Under the pieces are notes generated by a model. It did not search any database and had not been told where the DNA came from. It saw nothing but the letters and a program-made list of their open reading frames with translations. DNA of 63,964 nt from Conoideocrella luteorostrata (Eukaryota > Ascomycota > Sordariomycetes > Hypocreales > Clavicipitaceae): assembly GCA_032433595.1 (NCBI GenBank), contig JASWJB010000259.1, positions 1-63,964 of the forward strand. The letters run 5' to 3'. Shown piece after piece: positions 1 through 10,068 of the stretch. The stretch's first letter is position 1, and each line of letters opens with the position of its first letter. The position numbers were made by a program, and so were the translations under genes.

Positions 1-279
1 AGAATTACGACTTCGGTCTATCATTCTACGTGACATTACCCATTGCTCAGATACGACGTCCTGTACGTTCTGCCAACATAAACCACGACTTAGGTTTATC
101 CCTTGGGAACCAACCACAGCCGTCACATCGCAGTAGCCACTAGGCCAGTCCATAACAAAGATACCTTATTATAGTATTAAGACTCTTATTAGCTTAAGGT
201 AAGTAATAAGTTTACTATAAAGCAAAGAAGTTAGCTATTATACTAATTTTATAAGGAGAATTTTAACTTAATTAAGTAA
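1..279. other. Left edge, transition into AT-rich block
   Basis: Positions 1 to about 160 have ordinary base composition. After that the sequence becomes strongly TA-rich within a few tens of bases. I see no gene here. The first part may be an unmutated remnant of the retroelement upstream of its reverse transcriptase, or unrelated sequence, and nothing visible decides this. Confidence 0.4.
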
Positions 280-779
280 TAATACTAAATAAAAATAAAG
301 AGAGTAATAAGGAAGCTATAAGGGAGTTACCTAAGGCTTATACTAAATATTAAGATATTTTCTTAAGAGAAGCTACTATAGTACTACCCCCTCTTAGTAA
401 ATAAATATATATAATTAAATTAAAGAAAGGCTAAATACCTCTATAGAGACTTATTTATAACCTTACTAAAAAAAAGCTATAAGTACTCTATAAATACCTA
501 GCTAGCGCTACTAAGCAAGAATAAATAAGAAGATTAATAAGCTTAGCTAGTGCCTTAATCCTCTTTATACTAAAGAAGGGAGGCTAGTTATGCTTATATA
601 TAAATTATTAAGGCCTTAATAAGGTTATAAGAAAGAATAAGGTACCCTTACCTTTAATAACTAAAATTCTTAATAGGTTAAAGAGCGTAAAAGTATATAC
701 TAAGATTAACCTTAAAAATATATATTATTAGCTATATATTAGCAAAGGTAATAAGTAAAAAACTACCTTTTAATGCTAA

Positions 780-1130
780 TATAGCTACTTTAAATATTTT
801 ATAATGCTATTTAGGCTAGTTAATACTTTAGCTACCTTCTAAGAATATATTAATAATACTCTAGGGAACTTAATTAACACTATTTATATTATATACCTAG
901 ATAATATATTAATATATAGTAATAACCTTATAAAATATAAGTAATATATATAGTAAGTCCTTAAGAAGCTAAGATAAGCTAAATTATATATAAATATTAA
1001 TAAGTGTAAGTTTTCTATAACTAAAGTAAGATTCCTAGGATTTATTATAATAAATAAAGGGATTAAAATAAAACCTAAGTGTATTTAAGTTATTATAAAC
1101 TAGCTATTACTTAGTAGTATATTAAAGATT
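780..1130 (+). pseudogene. Reverse transcriptase core remnant of the gypsy element
   Basis: Reading from 804, the frame gives MLFRLVNTLATF, then a stop, EYI, and 50 bp later IYLDNILIYS. These correspond to the conserved gypsy RT blocks around the active-site aspartates. One catalytic aspartate codon now reads AAT (Asn), the expected product of G-to-A change on this strand. Downstream, KCKFSITKVRFLGFII matches the RT thumb region. This is the best-preserved part of the element. Confidence 0.85.
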
Positions 1131-1319
1131 TAGTCCTTTTTAGGATTTATAGGCTTTTATTAAAAATTTATTAAAGAGTATAATAAAATAACTATTTTAT
1201 TAATAAACTTACTAAAAGGAAATATAATAAAAAGTATTATATTACTAAGTAATGTAATAATAGCCTTTAAAGAGCTAAAGCAGTGCTTTTAGGAAGTATT
1301 TATCTTAATATACTTTAAC

Positions 1320-1700
1320 CTAAATATATTATTAAGAATAGAAACTAATACATTAGGGTTTATAATTAGTGTAATCTTAGCGTAGTTATAGCTAAATTAT
1401 TAGTATTTAATTACTTATATATTAAAGAAGTTATCTTCTATAGAAATTTACTATATAATCCCTAATATAAAGCTACTAGCTATTTAAGAGGTATTTAGAA
1501 TATAGAGATATTACCTTGCTTATTTTACACACTTAATTTATATTATTATAGATTATTTAAACTATAAGTACCTAGTATTTAAACTAAAGCTAATAAGTAA
1601 GTAGGTTACTGCTTTAGATAAGCTATGCTTATTTAATTTTATTATTAAGTATAGACTAGGCATTGCTAATCTAGCTAATAGTCTATCTAAGTAGTTAAAC
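1320..1700 (+). pseudogene. RNase H-like remnant of the gypsy element
   Basis: The same frame continues with ETNTLGF near 1339, IPNIKLLAI near 1460 and KYRLGIANLANSLSK near 1650-1695. These sit where gypsy RNase H domains carry the ETDAS, DKELLA and RPGxxNxxADALSR blocks. Substitutions are mostly C/G to T/A transitions. The ORF then runs into the 66-bp repeat island. Confidence 0.75.
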
Positions 1701-1766
1701 TATTTTAATAGGGAGGCAGTAGCGTAGGCAAGGGCCTTGTAGTTACTAACCTTTCTAAAGAAGTTC

Positions 1767-1960
1767 GCAGATAGTAAGCAGCAGGGTAGCAGTTATACTG
1801 TGGGGTATAACAAGGCTGCCTCGTCTAATTAAGTAGAGAGTGAGCAGCGGGGTAGTAGTTATACCGTGGGGTATAATAAGGCTGCCTTGTCTGATTAAGT
1901 AGAGAGTGAGAAGCGGGGTAGTGCTTATACCGTGGGGTGTGATAGGGCTACTGTTGGATT
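1767..1960 (+). repeat. 66-bp in-frame tandem repeat (about 3 copies)
   Basis: Units begin at 1767, 1833 and 1899 with a fixed 66-bp period (22 codons). Each contains the coding string SYTVGYNKAA or a close variant. The third copy diverges after about 45 bp. The repeats are in the same frame as the flanking RNase H remnant, so they were probably part of the element's polyprotein between RNase H and integrase. The segment is clearly less AT-rich than the DNA on both sides. Confidence 0.8.
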
Positions 1961-2619
1961 ACACGGGTGTGTGTGGACCGGATGTGTGGATGCACGGGAT
2001 GTGCAAGGAAGGTTACGTGGCCTATGGGCCTAAGGCAGGAATTCAGGACGGAAGTGTCTCAGATTATAGGGGTATTTATAGGGGGATTTGGACGAGGCCG
2101 TCAGACGGGGGATTCTGAATCCATCATCGAAGTAACACAGCTGGTCCCAACAATGCAAACAAATTTGAACCTCTCCTATTAATTCCAACAGCTACCTTGC
2201 CTGATCAAGCAGTTAGTACGCAGCGGGTCAGCGGCGACATCATTGGATGCGTCACGCTGATTTCTGAGACGTTGCCTACTTTTGATGAGTCGGAGTTGCA
2301 GCAGAGCCCCTAGCCAGCGAAGTTAGGACTAGCTCTAACGCAGCTAGCTAGCTAAAGTACTACAGCGAGGCTCCTAGCCGTTAGGAGAGCCTCTGTAGCG
2401 GGCTCCCTAGCGGATGTATTAGATAAAGGCGGCTATTTATTAGCACCTTTTATTTTTAAGTTATTATTAGAGATATAGCAAAGGGATGCCTTTGTGGTCT
2501 AATAAAGAAAGCAGCTTATAAGTAGCTCTAGGGTTATAACCTAAGGGCATAGGCCCTAGGAAATTAACAAAAAAGGACTTCTTTTATATAAGGAATATAT
2601 TTATATTCTAGGAGGCCTT

Positions 2620-3660
2620 AGGAAAAAAATAATACTACTAGTTTATAATAACTTAGTAATAAGATATTATAGAGTTAGTAAGACACTATAATAACTTACC
2701 TCTTAGTATTACTAGCTAGGCATAAAGAAGCATATTAAGAACTATATTTATATATACTTAAACTACTAAGTTTTAAAGCTAAGGTTATATTATTTATATA
2801 GTAAACTAATAATATTACTAATACTAGATTACCCTTTTTAAGAGCTATCTATAAACTTTATTACTAGGTTACCCCTTATTAATATATATAGAAATAAGAT
2901 TTATAATTTAATCCTTATAATTATAAATAAATTCTCTAAGTATACTATTTATAAGCTAATATTAAAGTAAATAACTAGTAATAATTTAGCTATAATTTTC
3001 TTAAACTAAGTGTTTAAGGACTATAGGATACCTAAGGGTATTATAATTAATTAAGGTATTACTTTTATAAGTAATTTTTAGAGAATCTTTTATTACTTTA
3101 TTACTATTAAGTAATAACTTAGCACTGCTTTTTATTTATAAATAAATAACTAAACTAAGTAAATAAACTAAATCTTAAAGTATTACCTTAAAGCTTTTAG
3201 TAGTATAAAGTAAACTAACTAACTAAATAAATTACTATTAGCCTAGTATACCTATAATATAAGCTTTTATATAGCTTATAGCTATACCTTAATAGAGGCG
3301 CTATAAGGTTATACACTATAAGGCTTAATATATATTATTAAGCCTCTTAATATTATTAATAAATAAGTAGAGAATTAAGCACTAAAGCTCTAAACTAAAT
3401 ATATAGTAATTAAGTAATTACTTAGTAATATATAAGCTAAGTATACTAAGTACTATAACTAAAAAAGAACTATATAGAAGTTTAAAGAGAGAAACTATAT
3501 ATTATTATTTATAAAAAATATTAATATATAGTAACTTAGTAGAAAGCTAGCACTAAAGTATCTTAGACCTTATAAGATTATTAAAGCTATAGGCTATTAT
3601 AATATAGTATATTAGTTATAAATACCTAGTAACTCTTAAATATATAATGTATTTTATATC
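2620..3660 (+). pseudogene. Integrase remnant of the gypsy element
   Basis: Fragments such as DYPF at 2829, IYRNKIYNLILIIINKFSK at 2886-2940 and VFKDYRIPKGIIIN near 3010-3050 match the layout of the retroviral integrase core. LKYLRPYKIIKAIGYYNIVY near 3550-3615, followed by YNVFYILSLKPF near 3640-3675, matches the C-terminal GPY/F-type module. There are many nonsense codons, almost all TAA or TAG. Confidence 0.75.
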
Positions 3661-3739
3661 TTAAGTTTAAAGCCTTTCTATAGGGATATTAACTAAGTAA
3701 TTACTATAAGTAAGTAATAAGATAATACCTTAGAATTAA

Positions 3740-3895
3740 AAACTAAGTACTAAGTTAAATATATAATTACTTATAAGTATAATAAAAAGCACTATTAATA
3801 CTTAGTTAAGTAAAAAGGCTATAGTATTACTAAGAATTTATAGCTATTATATTAAGATTTTATAACTAAAAACCTTATTAATACTTATAATTAAT
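3740..3895 (+). pseudogene. Chromodomain remnant at the end of the gypsy polyprotein
   Basis: The frame reads YQVKYIITYKYNKKHYQYL followed by VKQKGYS, matching the shape of a chromodomain (a hydrophobic VEKIL-type strand, then YLVKWKGY). The aromatic residue usually found after VK is now a Gln/stop-type codon. Its place directly after the integrase C-terminal module identifies the element as a chromovirus. Confidence 0.7.
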
Positions 3896-3899
3896 AAGT

Positions 3900-5460
3900 T
3901 TATAGCTAAATAGCTATAATAGTACTAAGACTATACTATATAAGTACACTATTACTTAGGATCTTATACTTAGCTAGTATAAATAAATTTAATTTAACTC
4001 TAAGGCTATTAAAACCCTTACCTTACTATTAAAGTAAAATAACTAAATTACTATTACTTTATTACTACTTAATTACTTTTCTTAATTAATAGTGTTCTTT
4101 ATATTTAATTAATATAAAAGCTCTTTAAGGTTAATAAGAAAGCCTAAGGGGGCTATATATATAGGAAAAAGCTCTTAATATTTAAAAAACTAACTATAAA
4201 TTAGCTATAAGTTTACTTCTAAGGAATAGGGAGGAATTACTTATAAGTTAGCTATTTTTATATATAAAGTGTAAATAGTTTATAATTTCTAAGAAAGTAT
4301 AAGTATAAGTAATATTATATAGCTATAAGATTATAATATATTTACTAAAAGCTACCTTATAAGTAGCTATAACCTTAGCTTAAGTATATAAAGTATAACT
4401 CTTTTTATCCTTATTTTTCTTCTTAGTTAAGCTATAAACTAGCTTTTTATAAGCTTTAATAAAGCTATTAAATTTATAATAATACTTTTTCTCTTTAGTT
4501 TTAATACTATCTTTTTTAGCTATAAAAGCCTTATAAGTATAATAAGTATATTAATTAAGCTAGTAATAAGTTAGTAATAAGATTATAATAATATAAAGTA
4601 TATAAAAGTACTAAAATATAGGGTTTATTATTCTTAAAATAATAAGTATATTTAATAGTATTTACTAGTAAAGGTTAGCAAAGAATAAGTAATAACTTAG
4701 TAGCTTACTTATAACCTAATACTAAGAGGTAAGTAATAGGTTTTAGTAAGCCTTTCTTTATATACTTTAGATTAAGCTTTAAGCTATTATTAGCTAAAAT
4801 AAGCTTAAACTTTTAATTAATAAACCTATATATATAATATTAATAAATTAAATACTCTTAACTAATAAAGAGTTAATAGTAAATAAAGCCTAAAGAAGTA
4901 ATATATTAATAAGTAAGTAATATATTCCTTTACTAAGGTAATAGGTTAATTACTTTTCTCTTTAGGGATAGTTTTATAAGCTTTAAGTATAATAACTAGT
5001 AATAAGTTAGCTTTATATACACTATATAATATACTAAAATAAGTACTTACTAAAGTAAATTAAAATTATAAAGTATTAATATTTATAGGTAAAGAAGAGT
5101 AAGTTAATATATATATATAGCTATATTATTACTTATTTATAGGTAATAAGTAGCTATATTTTACTTATAAAAAAAGAATAATAATAAAGGAGAAAGAGAA
5201 AAAAAGGGAAAGGAGTAAAGAGGAGTGCTTACTTATATAGTTAAGCGTATAAGCTAATAGCTATTAGGGTATAAAGTTACTAGCTAATTTAGCTATTTAC
5301 CCTAAAACTCACGAATAAAAAATACTACTTACTATAACCTAGCTATTACCTAGTTATAACTAAGCATAGTCACGAGGTAAGAGGGGTGACTTTATTAGAG
5401 ATTACTACTTATAAGGGCATTTAGAAGCTATATAATGTCGTGAGTCTAGTAACACACCTT
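3900..5460. other. AT-rich, RIP-like block without recognisable genes
   Basis: About 1.5 kb of the same TA-rich composition continues beyond the chromodomain. The + strand has no further pol domains. On the - strand a lysine-rich stretch (KKLVYSLTKKKNKDKKSY, about 4390-4450) hints at an older coding sequence that I cannot name. Composition returns to normal between about 5340 and 5560. Candidate LTR sequence may lie here, but no matching partner was found. Confidence 0.6.
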
Positions 5461-6834
5461 AGCCTATAGGAGGAGTATAGCATATAGCTAGCAAACTCTT
5501 TGCTACGGGGTAATAGCGAAGCATAAGTAGGGAAGGAGGAGACTAGATTGTTAGATAGCTAGAGATTAAGACTATTCACAATACAGTGCTACCTTGTTGC
5601 TAAGAAGCTACAAATACTTCAGAAGTCTTGTCTATCACTCTGCTTTACCAGTTTCCCAAGTCGTGACAAAGGACTTGCTGAAGCAATATCCCCAAGTGTC
5701 AAGAGGACCCAGAGTCCAGCTTTTATCATGGTGAAGGAGAGTAAATCAACAATCCTGCTTTAGTGTTAGTTAATTAGTATTCCAATATGTTAGATACTGA
5801 CTTTACTGAGAAAAATGTTGTTGAGTCTTGATACTAACGAAGTGAATGCCGAGAATTGTCTTGAAGTATAGTCTCGAAAAGATGTCTAAATAGCGAGCTA
5901 GTATTTGCTTCGGTTGTTCGCGAATTAGATATATGCATGACTGGTCCGAAACATGTTATTGAGATTCGTTAGATATTTATTTAAATACTTCAAGTCTCAA
6001 GGATCAGGAGAGGAGGAAAAATTGTGGTAGATTTTATCACACAACATAAAGATCATATCTTACGATTAATTATAAGGCATAATATTAGTCACAGATCATG
6101 ATTAATGCCGTAGGCTCCGCAAAACTGGCCAGAGCCAATATCATACCTGTCCCAAAACTATGGGTCAGCAAATACTAGCGTTGATGTATTATTTTACTTG
6201 ACCCGAAAAGAAATGAGTAATTAAGAGTGACAAAATGTTCTCAAAAAAGTTGCAATCCACGCAGTTGCATAATAAATAATGTGGAGAATTTCTTTGGGTA
6301 CATATACCGTTTAAAGTTAGCTAAAAACCTTGCTATTTCAATTAATGCTTTATATTGCCTAAAAAAGTTTTAATCATTCTGAACCTAGCTTTGATAGCAG
6401 CCTCTGAGATTTGCTGTTTATAGACTATTTCAGATAATGGACAATTACCATCTATACAGAAATTGCGAAGGGAATCGAGCTTTGAGAAAACAATAAAAAT
6501 AAAATAATTAAAATAGAAATAACATAAAATAATAATTTCTAAAGGTCTCCTATTTTCTGGCTTCAACGCCTTGGATTCCGCTAATTTCTTTAACATTCCT
6601 AGCTGCTTTAAAATAGCATAAATTTAACATGTTTCACTCCTGACTCGCACTAACAATTTCGAATGACTCAATGAAAACGTTCCGGAAAGAAAGCCACCGG
6701 AACATTATGCCCCATATTTCCTAGCAATTTAGGGTCAATTAGCAGAGAAGTATTTATTTGTTATTTATAAGTAACTAGTTAATCAGAGCGAGTTTAACAG
6801 CCGCTGCTCAAACTCTAAAAATTTCCCTGACATA
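5461..6834. other. Intergenic, AT-leaning, no gene seen
   Basis: Mixed composition with short poly-A/T tracts. An 84-codon frame on the - strand (6342-6596) has low-complexity hydrophobic content and no family resemblance, so I do not call it a gene. No promoter or RNA gene could be supported. Confidence 0.5.
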
Positions 6835-7359
6835 ACGTATGTGCATAGCGAGTCGGTCATCATAGCGAGCCAGACACTCGCACTATTACTTTACTGTGAC
6901 GGTTGCGATTGGTCCAAGGATAAATCTAGCCTAGCTTTATATTGGCAGAGGTTACAGGGCATCGTTCGTTCTGAGCAAGGTGTCACGTCGACAATGGTTT
7001 AGATGATCGATAGATGCAAGTAAACAATTGCAATGATCAAATGACTGTTGAAGACTGACTATCTAATATATCTAAAGAGCGTAGTTTAGCGGTGACTATA
7101 TAGTAAGGTGCTCACTTAAGGGGAGGTGAGCATCGTAAGTGCTCATGTCCAAAACAAAGTAAGCGTTGTGCCTGCTCACTTAAATTAACTGAGCGCTACT
7201 TCTTATTAGCGCTGGGTTCCGACCTTTCCGACCTTTCGCCGAACTGCCTAGTGGACGACCGGCGGTAGCTCATGCAGACGACCCCTCCTGCGGCCCGTCC
7301 TGTTAGGGTTGTACCAGTGACCAACTCGCTATGCTGACCGACTCGCTCTGCACATACGT
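6835..7359. mobile_element. 525-bp TIR element (MITE-like) with TA target duplication
   Basis: The left end ACGTATGTGCATAGCGAGTC (6835 on) matches the reverse complement of the right end (7359 backwards) at 34 of the first 36 bases. Both ends are bounded by TA (6833-6834 and 7360-7361), the target duplication used by Tc1/mariner/pogo transposases. The interior has no transposase ORF and holds smaller inverted pieces around GTGCTCAC (7110-7200). It is probably a non-autonomous derivative of a pogo-type transposon; the family is inferred from the TA and the size only. Confidence 0.75.
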
Positions 7360-8010
7360 TACAACAAACACCTGCTCCAGAGTTTCTTATGAAATTTCAG
7401 CGCATCCCATGTTTTTAGGTAAAGCGAAATCAAAAGGAATAAGAATTCAACCTAAAGCTTAATGTAATAACGTATTTTAAAAATTCTCGACGACCATCAG
7501 TGTAGTATATCTAGTATTATATATATCACGCCATGAGTCATCTGATAAAACATAAACCCTGTGATTTTAAAAAAATAAATAAAATAAAATAAAAAATAAA
7601 AAATCCAACAATACGGTATGTGAGGGTTAGTCGCCTTCGAAACTAAGCCGGTTTGTATAAAATAAGCCAGTATTCATAACTAGCGGCCGGTAGGTAACTG
7701 AGATCCCTGCCAATAATCCAGCTCTCCACCTAGGACCGTTTGACCCACGAAAGGCAGGGGCTAACGTAGCCTACCCCGTAGCTGTTCACACCTCCTAGTT
7801 GGTCTCACCTCCTAGCTGGTCAGAAAAAACCTTCCCCGCCGACGCGACTCAGACCGCACATTATTATGGGTGCGCGAAGGATACGCGACGATGCCGACAG
7901 ACGGCCACTCGGTCCCATACGAAGAGCGGGTCCGTCTTGCCGTTGAAGCTTGCAAGCAGGACTTAACTGTTACGACCCTGGCTAGCGGGCTGCAAGAAGG
8001 CCAGGACTTG
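7360..8010. other. Intergenic, with possible HTH remnant at 7888-8000
   Basis: No complete gene. A + strand frame starting near 7888 reads VPYEERVRLAVEACKQDLTV, which resembles the start of the helix-turn-helix domain of fungal pogo-type transposases. It loses the pattern by about 8000, where the antisense NLR-like pseudogene ends. A short direct repeat (ACCTCCTAG..GGTC) lies at 7791-7825. Confidence 0.35.
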
Positions 8011-8014
8011 ATGC

Positions 8015-8560
8015 GGCCGCGTAAAGCAGTGGTAAAGAGAGCGAAATTTGGACTCGTTGCAAAGATAAAATCTTTACTCGGGGAAGGCTTTCTGCCACCT
8101 GGGGAAAGACTTCGCCAGCAGTTTGAGGGTCTCTTTATGGTTTGCTACACCCTTTTTTGATAGCATTAAGACTTAGCCAACGCGCCCAAAAAGAACCTGT
8201 TGATATAGATTTACTCACAATAAACAGGAGTTTCATGGTGCCTCAAACAAGGGACACATACTGCGGGTGGTGCTGGATGAAGACATCAAGGACTGTACCG
8301 TAAATGGCAAACTGTTCCAGCAGCTTTTTGTAGCCATTTGCGTAGTTTGCTTGGATCAGCTTTCGCCTCGTACTTAGCTAACCAGTCGGCTACTACATGC
8401 TGGACGTCTTCAATGCAAGATGCACTGGGCAAAATCGCTTTTTCTCGGTCGTTCAAACTGTTGCTCCAATCGAAGTGCCTCTTGACGGCCTCGAAAGCAT
8501 TGTTCGCGACCCCCGATTTACCTGTTGACTTGAGTTTCACCCAAATTTCAGTTCTGTCAT
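8015..8560 (-). pseudogene. Broken NLR-type N-terminal domain gene
   Basis: Read leftwards from about 8555, the - strand gives AFEAVKRHFDW, then CIEDVQHVVADWLAKYEAK and KLRKWLQK. A shift of frame near 8320 is followed by IYGTVLDVFIQHHPQYVSLV, a TGA stop and GTMKLLFI. This is the layout of the conserved N-terminal helical domain found ahead of NACHT/STAND modules in many fungal NLR-like proteins, where the stop position normally holds Trp. A GTGAGT donor follows, and after a plausible intron ending in GTAG (about 8150) the frame resumes with NHKETLKLLAKSF. A second frameshift leads into PQVAESLPRVKILSL. No NACHT domain follows. It is a relic carrying at least two frameshifts and one nonsense codon. 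Family recognition is from memory of the motif order. Confidence 0.6.
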
Positions 8561-8904
8561 GATTTATTACTCACCTGGATCATCCATCACCTTGATGCCT
8601 GAACAGAAGGTCGAGTTGGGGTCCATCTGGCATGGACACATCCGTGGCCGAATGAACTGCCACGCATTCAGCTTTGCTTGGACACTTCACGTTGAAGGAC
8701 CATCACCTTGGGTACGTACTCCGTACGGCAGCAAACAATTGAAGTCCAAGGCTGTATGCACCAGCTCTGCGGCTGAGCGACAGAGCCACGTGACGTTCAC
8801 CGTCTCCCGCCATGGCTTAGTTACTGCTTTGCTTTCCACGTATTCTCGAGCGAAATATCAGTCATGCGCAGTTTGTCCCAAAATTCTTCCACCGCCAGGC
8901 ACTA

Positions 8905-9903
8905 ATGGATCATCACGTTGGCGGTCCATCGCATAGTCAGCCGAGGACAATAGGAGAAGAGACAACTGCCTCGGTTTTTCAATCTAGGAGTCACGGCGCG
9001 CCTTCGCCCCAACCCAACGCGATGGATGATGGGCAACAGGCGACAACGGCACGGCCCGTGCCAAGCCTATTTCCTTTGTTCCCTGAGCCCCCCCTGGTCC
9101 AGACTCCGCGACAAAGCGCCTTCCCAATACCGCGACAACCTGCTTGCAAGCAGGAACGAGTACACTCCCAACCACACCAGCCAAATGATGCTGGAGATGC
9201 AAACGAGCCGGTTCTCGAGCAACTTATGTTACTTGAGCAACAAAAAAAGAAACTGCTTTTGGGGTCTGAAGCGGTGCGCAGTGCCAATTTGATAGATTAT
9301 CAGATGCAACTTATATTACTTGAGCAACAAGACAAGAAACGGCATTTGGAGTCTGAAGCGGTGCGCAGTGCTAATTTGCGGGATTATCAGATGCAACTTA
9401 TGTTACTTGAGCAACAAGACAAGAAACGGCGTTTGGAGTCTGAAGCGGTGCGCAGTGCTAATTTGCGAGATTATCAGATGCAACTTATGTTACTTAAGCA
9501 ACAAGACAAGAAACGGCGTTTGGAGTCTGAAGCGGTGCGCAGTGCCAATTTGCGAGACTATCAGATGCAACTCACGTTACTTAAGCAACAAGACAAGAAA
9601 CGGCGTTTAGAGTCTGAACCGGTACACAGTGGCAATTTGCCAGATCATCAGATGCAACTTATGTTACTTGAGCAACAAAACGAGACACATCTTCCGTGGG
9701 CTCGTCGTCACTACCCCGTCCTAGAGAACAGTTGGGCAGAGAGCGCATCAAAAGAACTGGTCGGACCTTCCTCAGCCGCCCAAGGCGAGCAAACAGGGGA
9801 TGAGGTGGACAGACTATCCACAATTGAACCCAGGTCGGACCTTTCGTCGCCACCTGACGCTGCCACCGGATTGCCACAAGCCAAAACGCAAGAACTTTAT
9901 TAA
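8905..9903 (+). CDS. Hypothetical protein with six 29-residue Gln-rich repeats
   Basis: An intact 332-codon frame. Residues 1-100 are Pro/Gln-rich and disordered. Residues about 104-275 are six consecutive 29-residue units of the type DYQMQLMLLEQQDKKRRLES, encoded by near-identical 87-bp DNA repeats. Residues 276-332 are again low complexity. The core DYQMQLMLLEQQ is a short charged helix I recall as occurring once in many Pezizomycotina proteins of unknown function; here it has been multiplied. Predicted helices with Leu/Gln spacing could form a coiled coil. The gene start and the absence of introns are uncertain, and it lies among decayed accessory genes, so it may itself be a fragment. Confidence 0.5.
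   Translation: MDHHVGGPSHSQPRTIGEETTASVFQSRSHGAPSPQPNAMDDGQQATTARPVPSLFPLFPEPPLVQTPRQSAFPIPRQPACKQERVHSQPHQPNDAGDANEPVLEQLMLLEQQKKKLLLGSEAVRSANLIDYQMQLILLEQQDKKRHLESEAVRSANLRDYQMQLMLLEQQDKKRRLESEAVRSANLRDYQMQLMLLKQQDKKRRLESEAVRSANLRDYQMQLTLLKQQDKKRRLESEPVHSGNLPDHQMQLMLLEQQNETHLPWARRHYPVLENSWAESASKELVGPSSAAQGEQTGDEVDRLSTIEPRSDLSSPPDAATGLPQAKTQELY
9214..9735 (+). repeat. 87-bp coding minisatellite, six copies
   Basis: Units start at 9214, 9301, 9388, 9475, 9562 and 9649, an exact 87-bp (29-codon) period. The inner copies differ by only a few bases, while the first and last are more diverged. The period is a multiple of three, so copy-number change would keep the frame of the surrounding ORF. 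Confidence 0.92.
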
Positions 9904-10068
9904 AGCCATGGAGATGTGCAAGGGAGACAATTGGATATAGCACCGTTTTTTTCTTCTTTCGCTAAAGCCCTATAATTGATTCCAAGTTTAGCCCGAATCT
10001 CGATAAACCTAGAATACAATTGGACAGGAGCGTGACAGCTCCAGATCGCTCGTTTCTCCAAGACTCAG

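Larger units (their letters stand above)
280..3900 (+). mobile_element. RIP-degraded Ty3/gypsy chromovirus (pol region)
   Basis: Degenerate polyprotein gene of an LTR retrotransposon, read left to right in one frame broken by many TAA/TAG codons. Domain order is reverse transcriptase (about 560-1130, with a YLDN box at 894-905 in place of the usual YLDD), RNase H (about 1320-1700), a repeat-bearing spacer, integrase (about 2620-3660) and a C-terminal chromodomain (about 3740-3890). This order (RT, RNase H, integrase, chromodomain) is that of the chromovirus branch of Ty3/gypsy. Most of the stops fit C-to-T changes in CAA/CAG codons, and TA dinucleotides are in large excess, as expected after repeat-induced point mutation. 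The element cannot be active. No LTR pair was recognised; the 5' part may lie outside the window. Confidence 0.85.

Noticed and set aside
5290..5450. CTCACGA and TCGTGAG flanking 150 bp, considered as LTR or TIR ends
   Set aside because: Only seven or eight bases match, and no second copy was seen; could be chance in AT-rich DNA.
8559..8936. 125-codon + strand frame between the NLR relic and the repeat gene
   Set aside because: Contains a TACTCCGTAC palindrome as codons, has no conserved features and overlaps the next frame.
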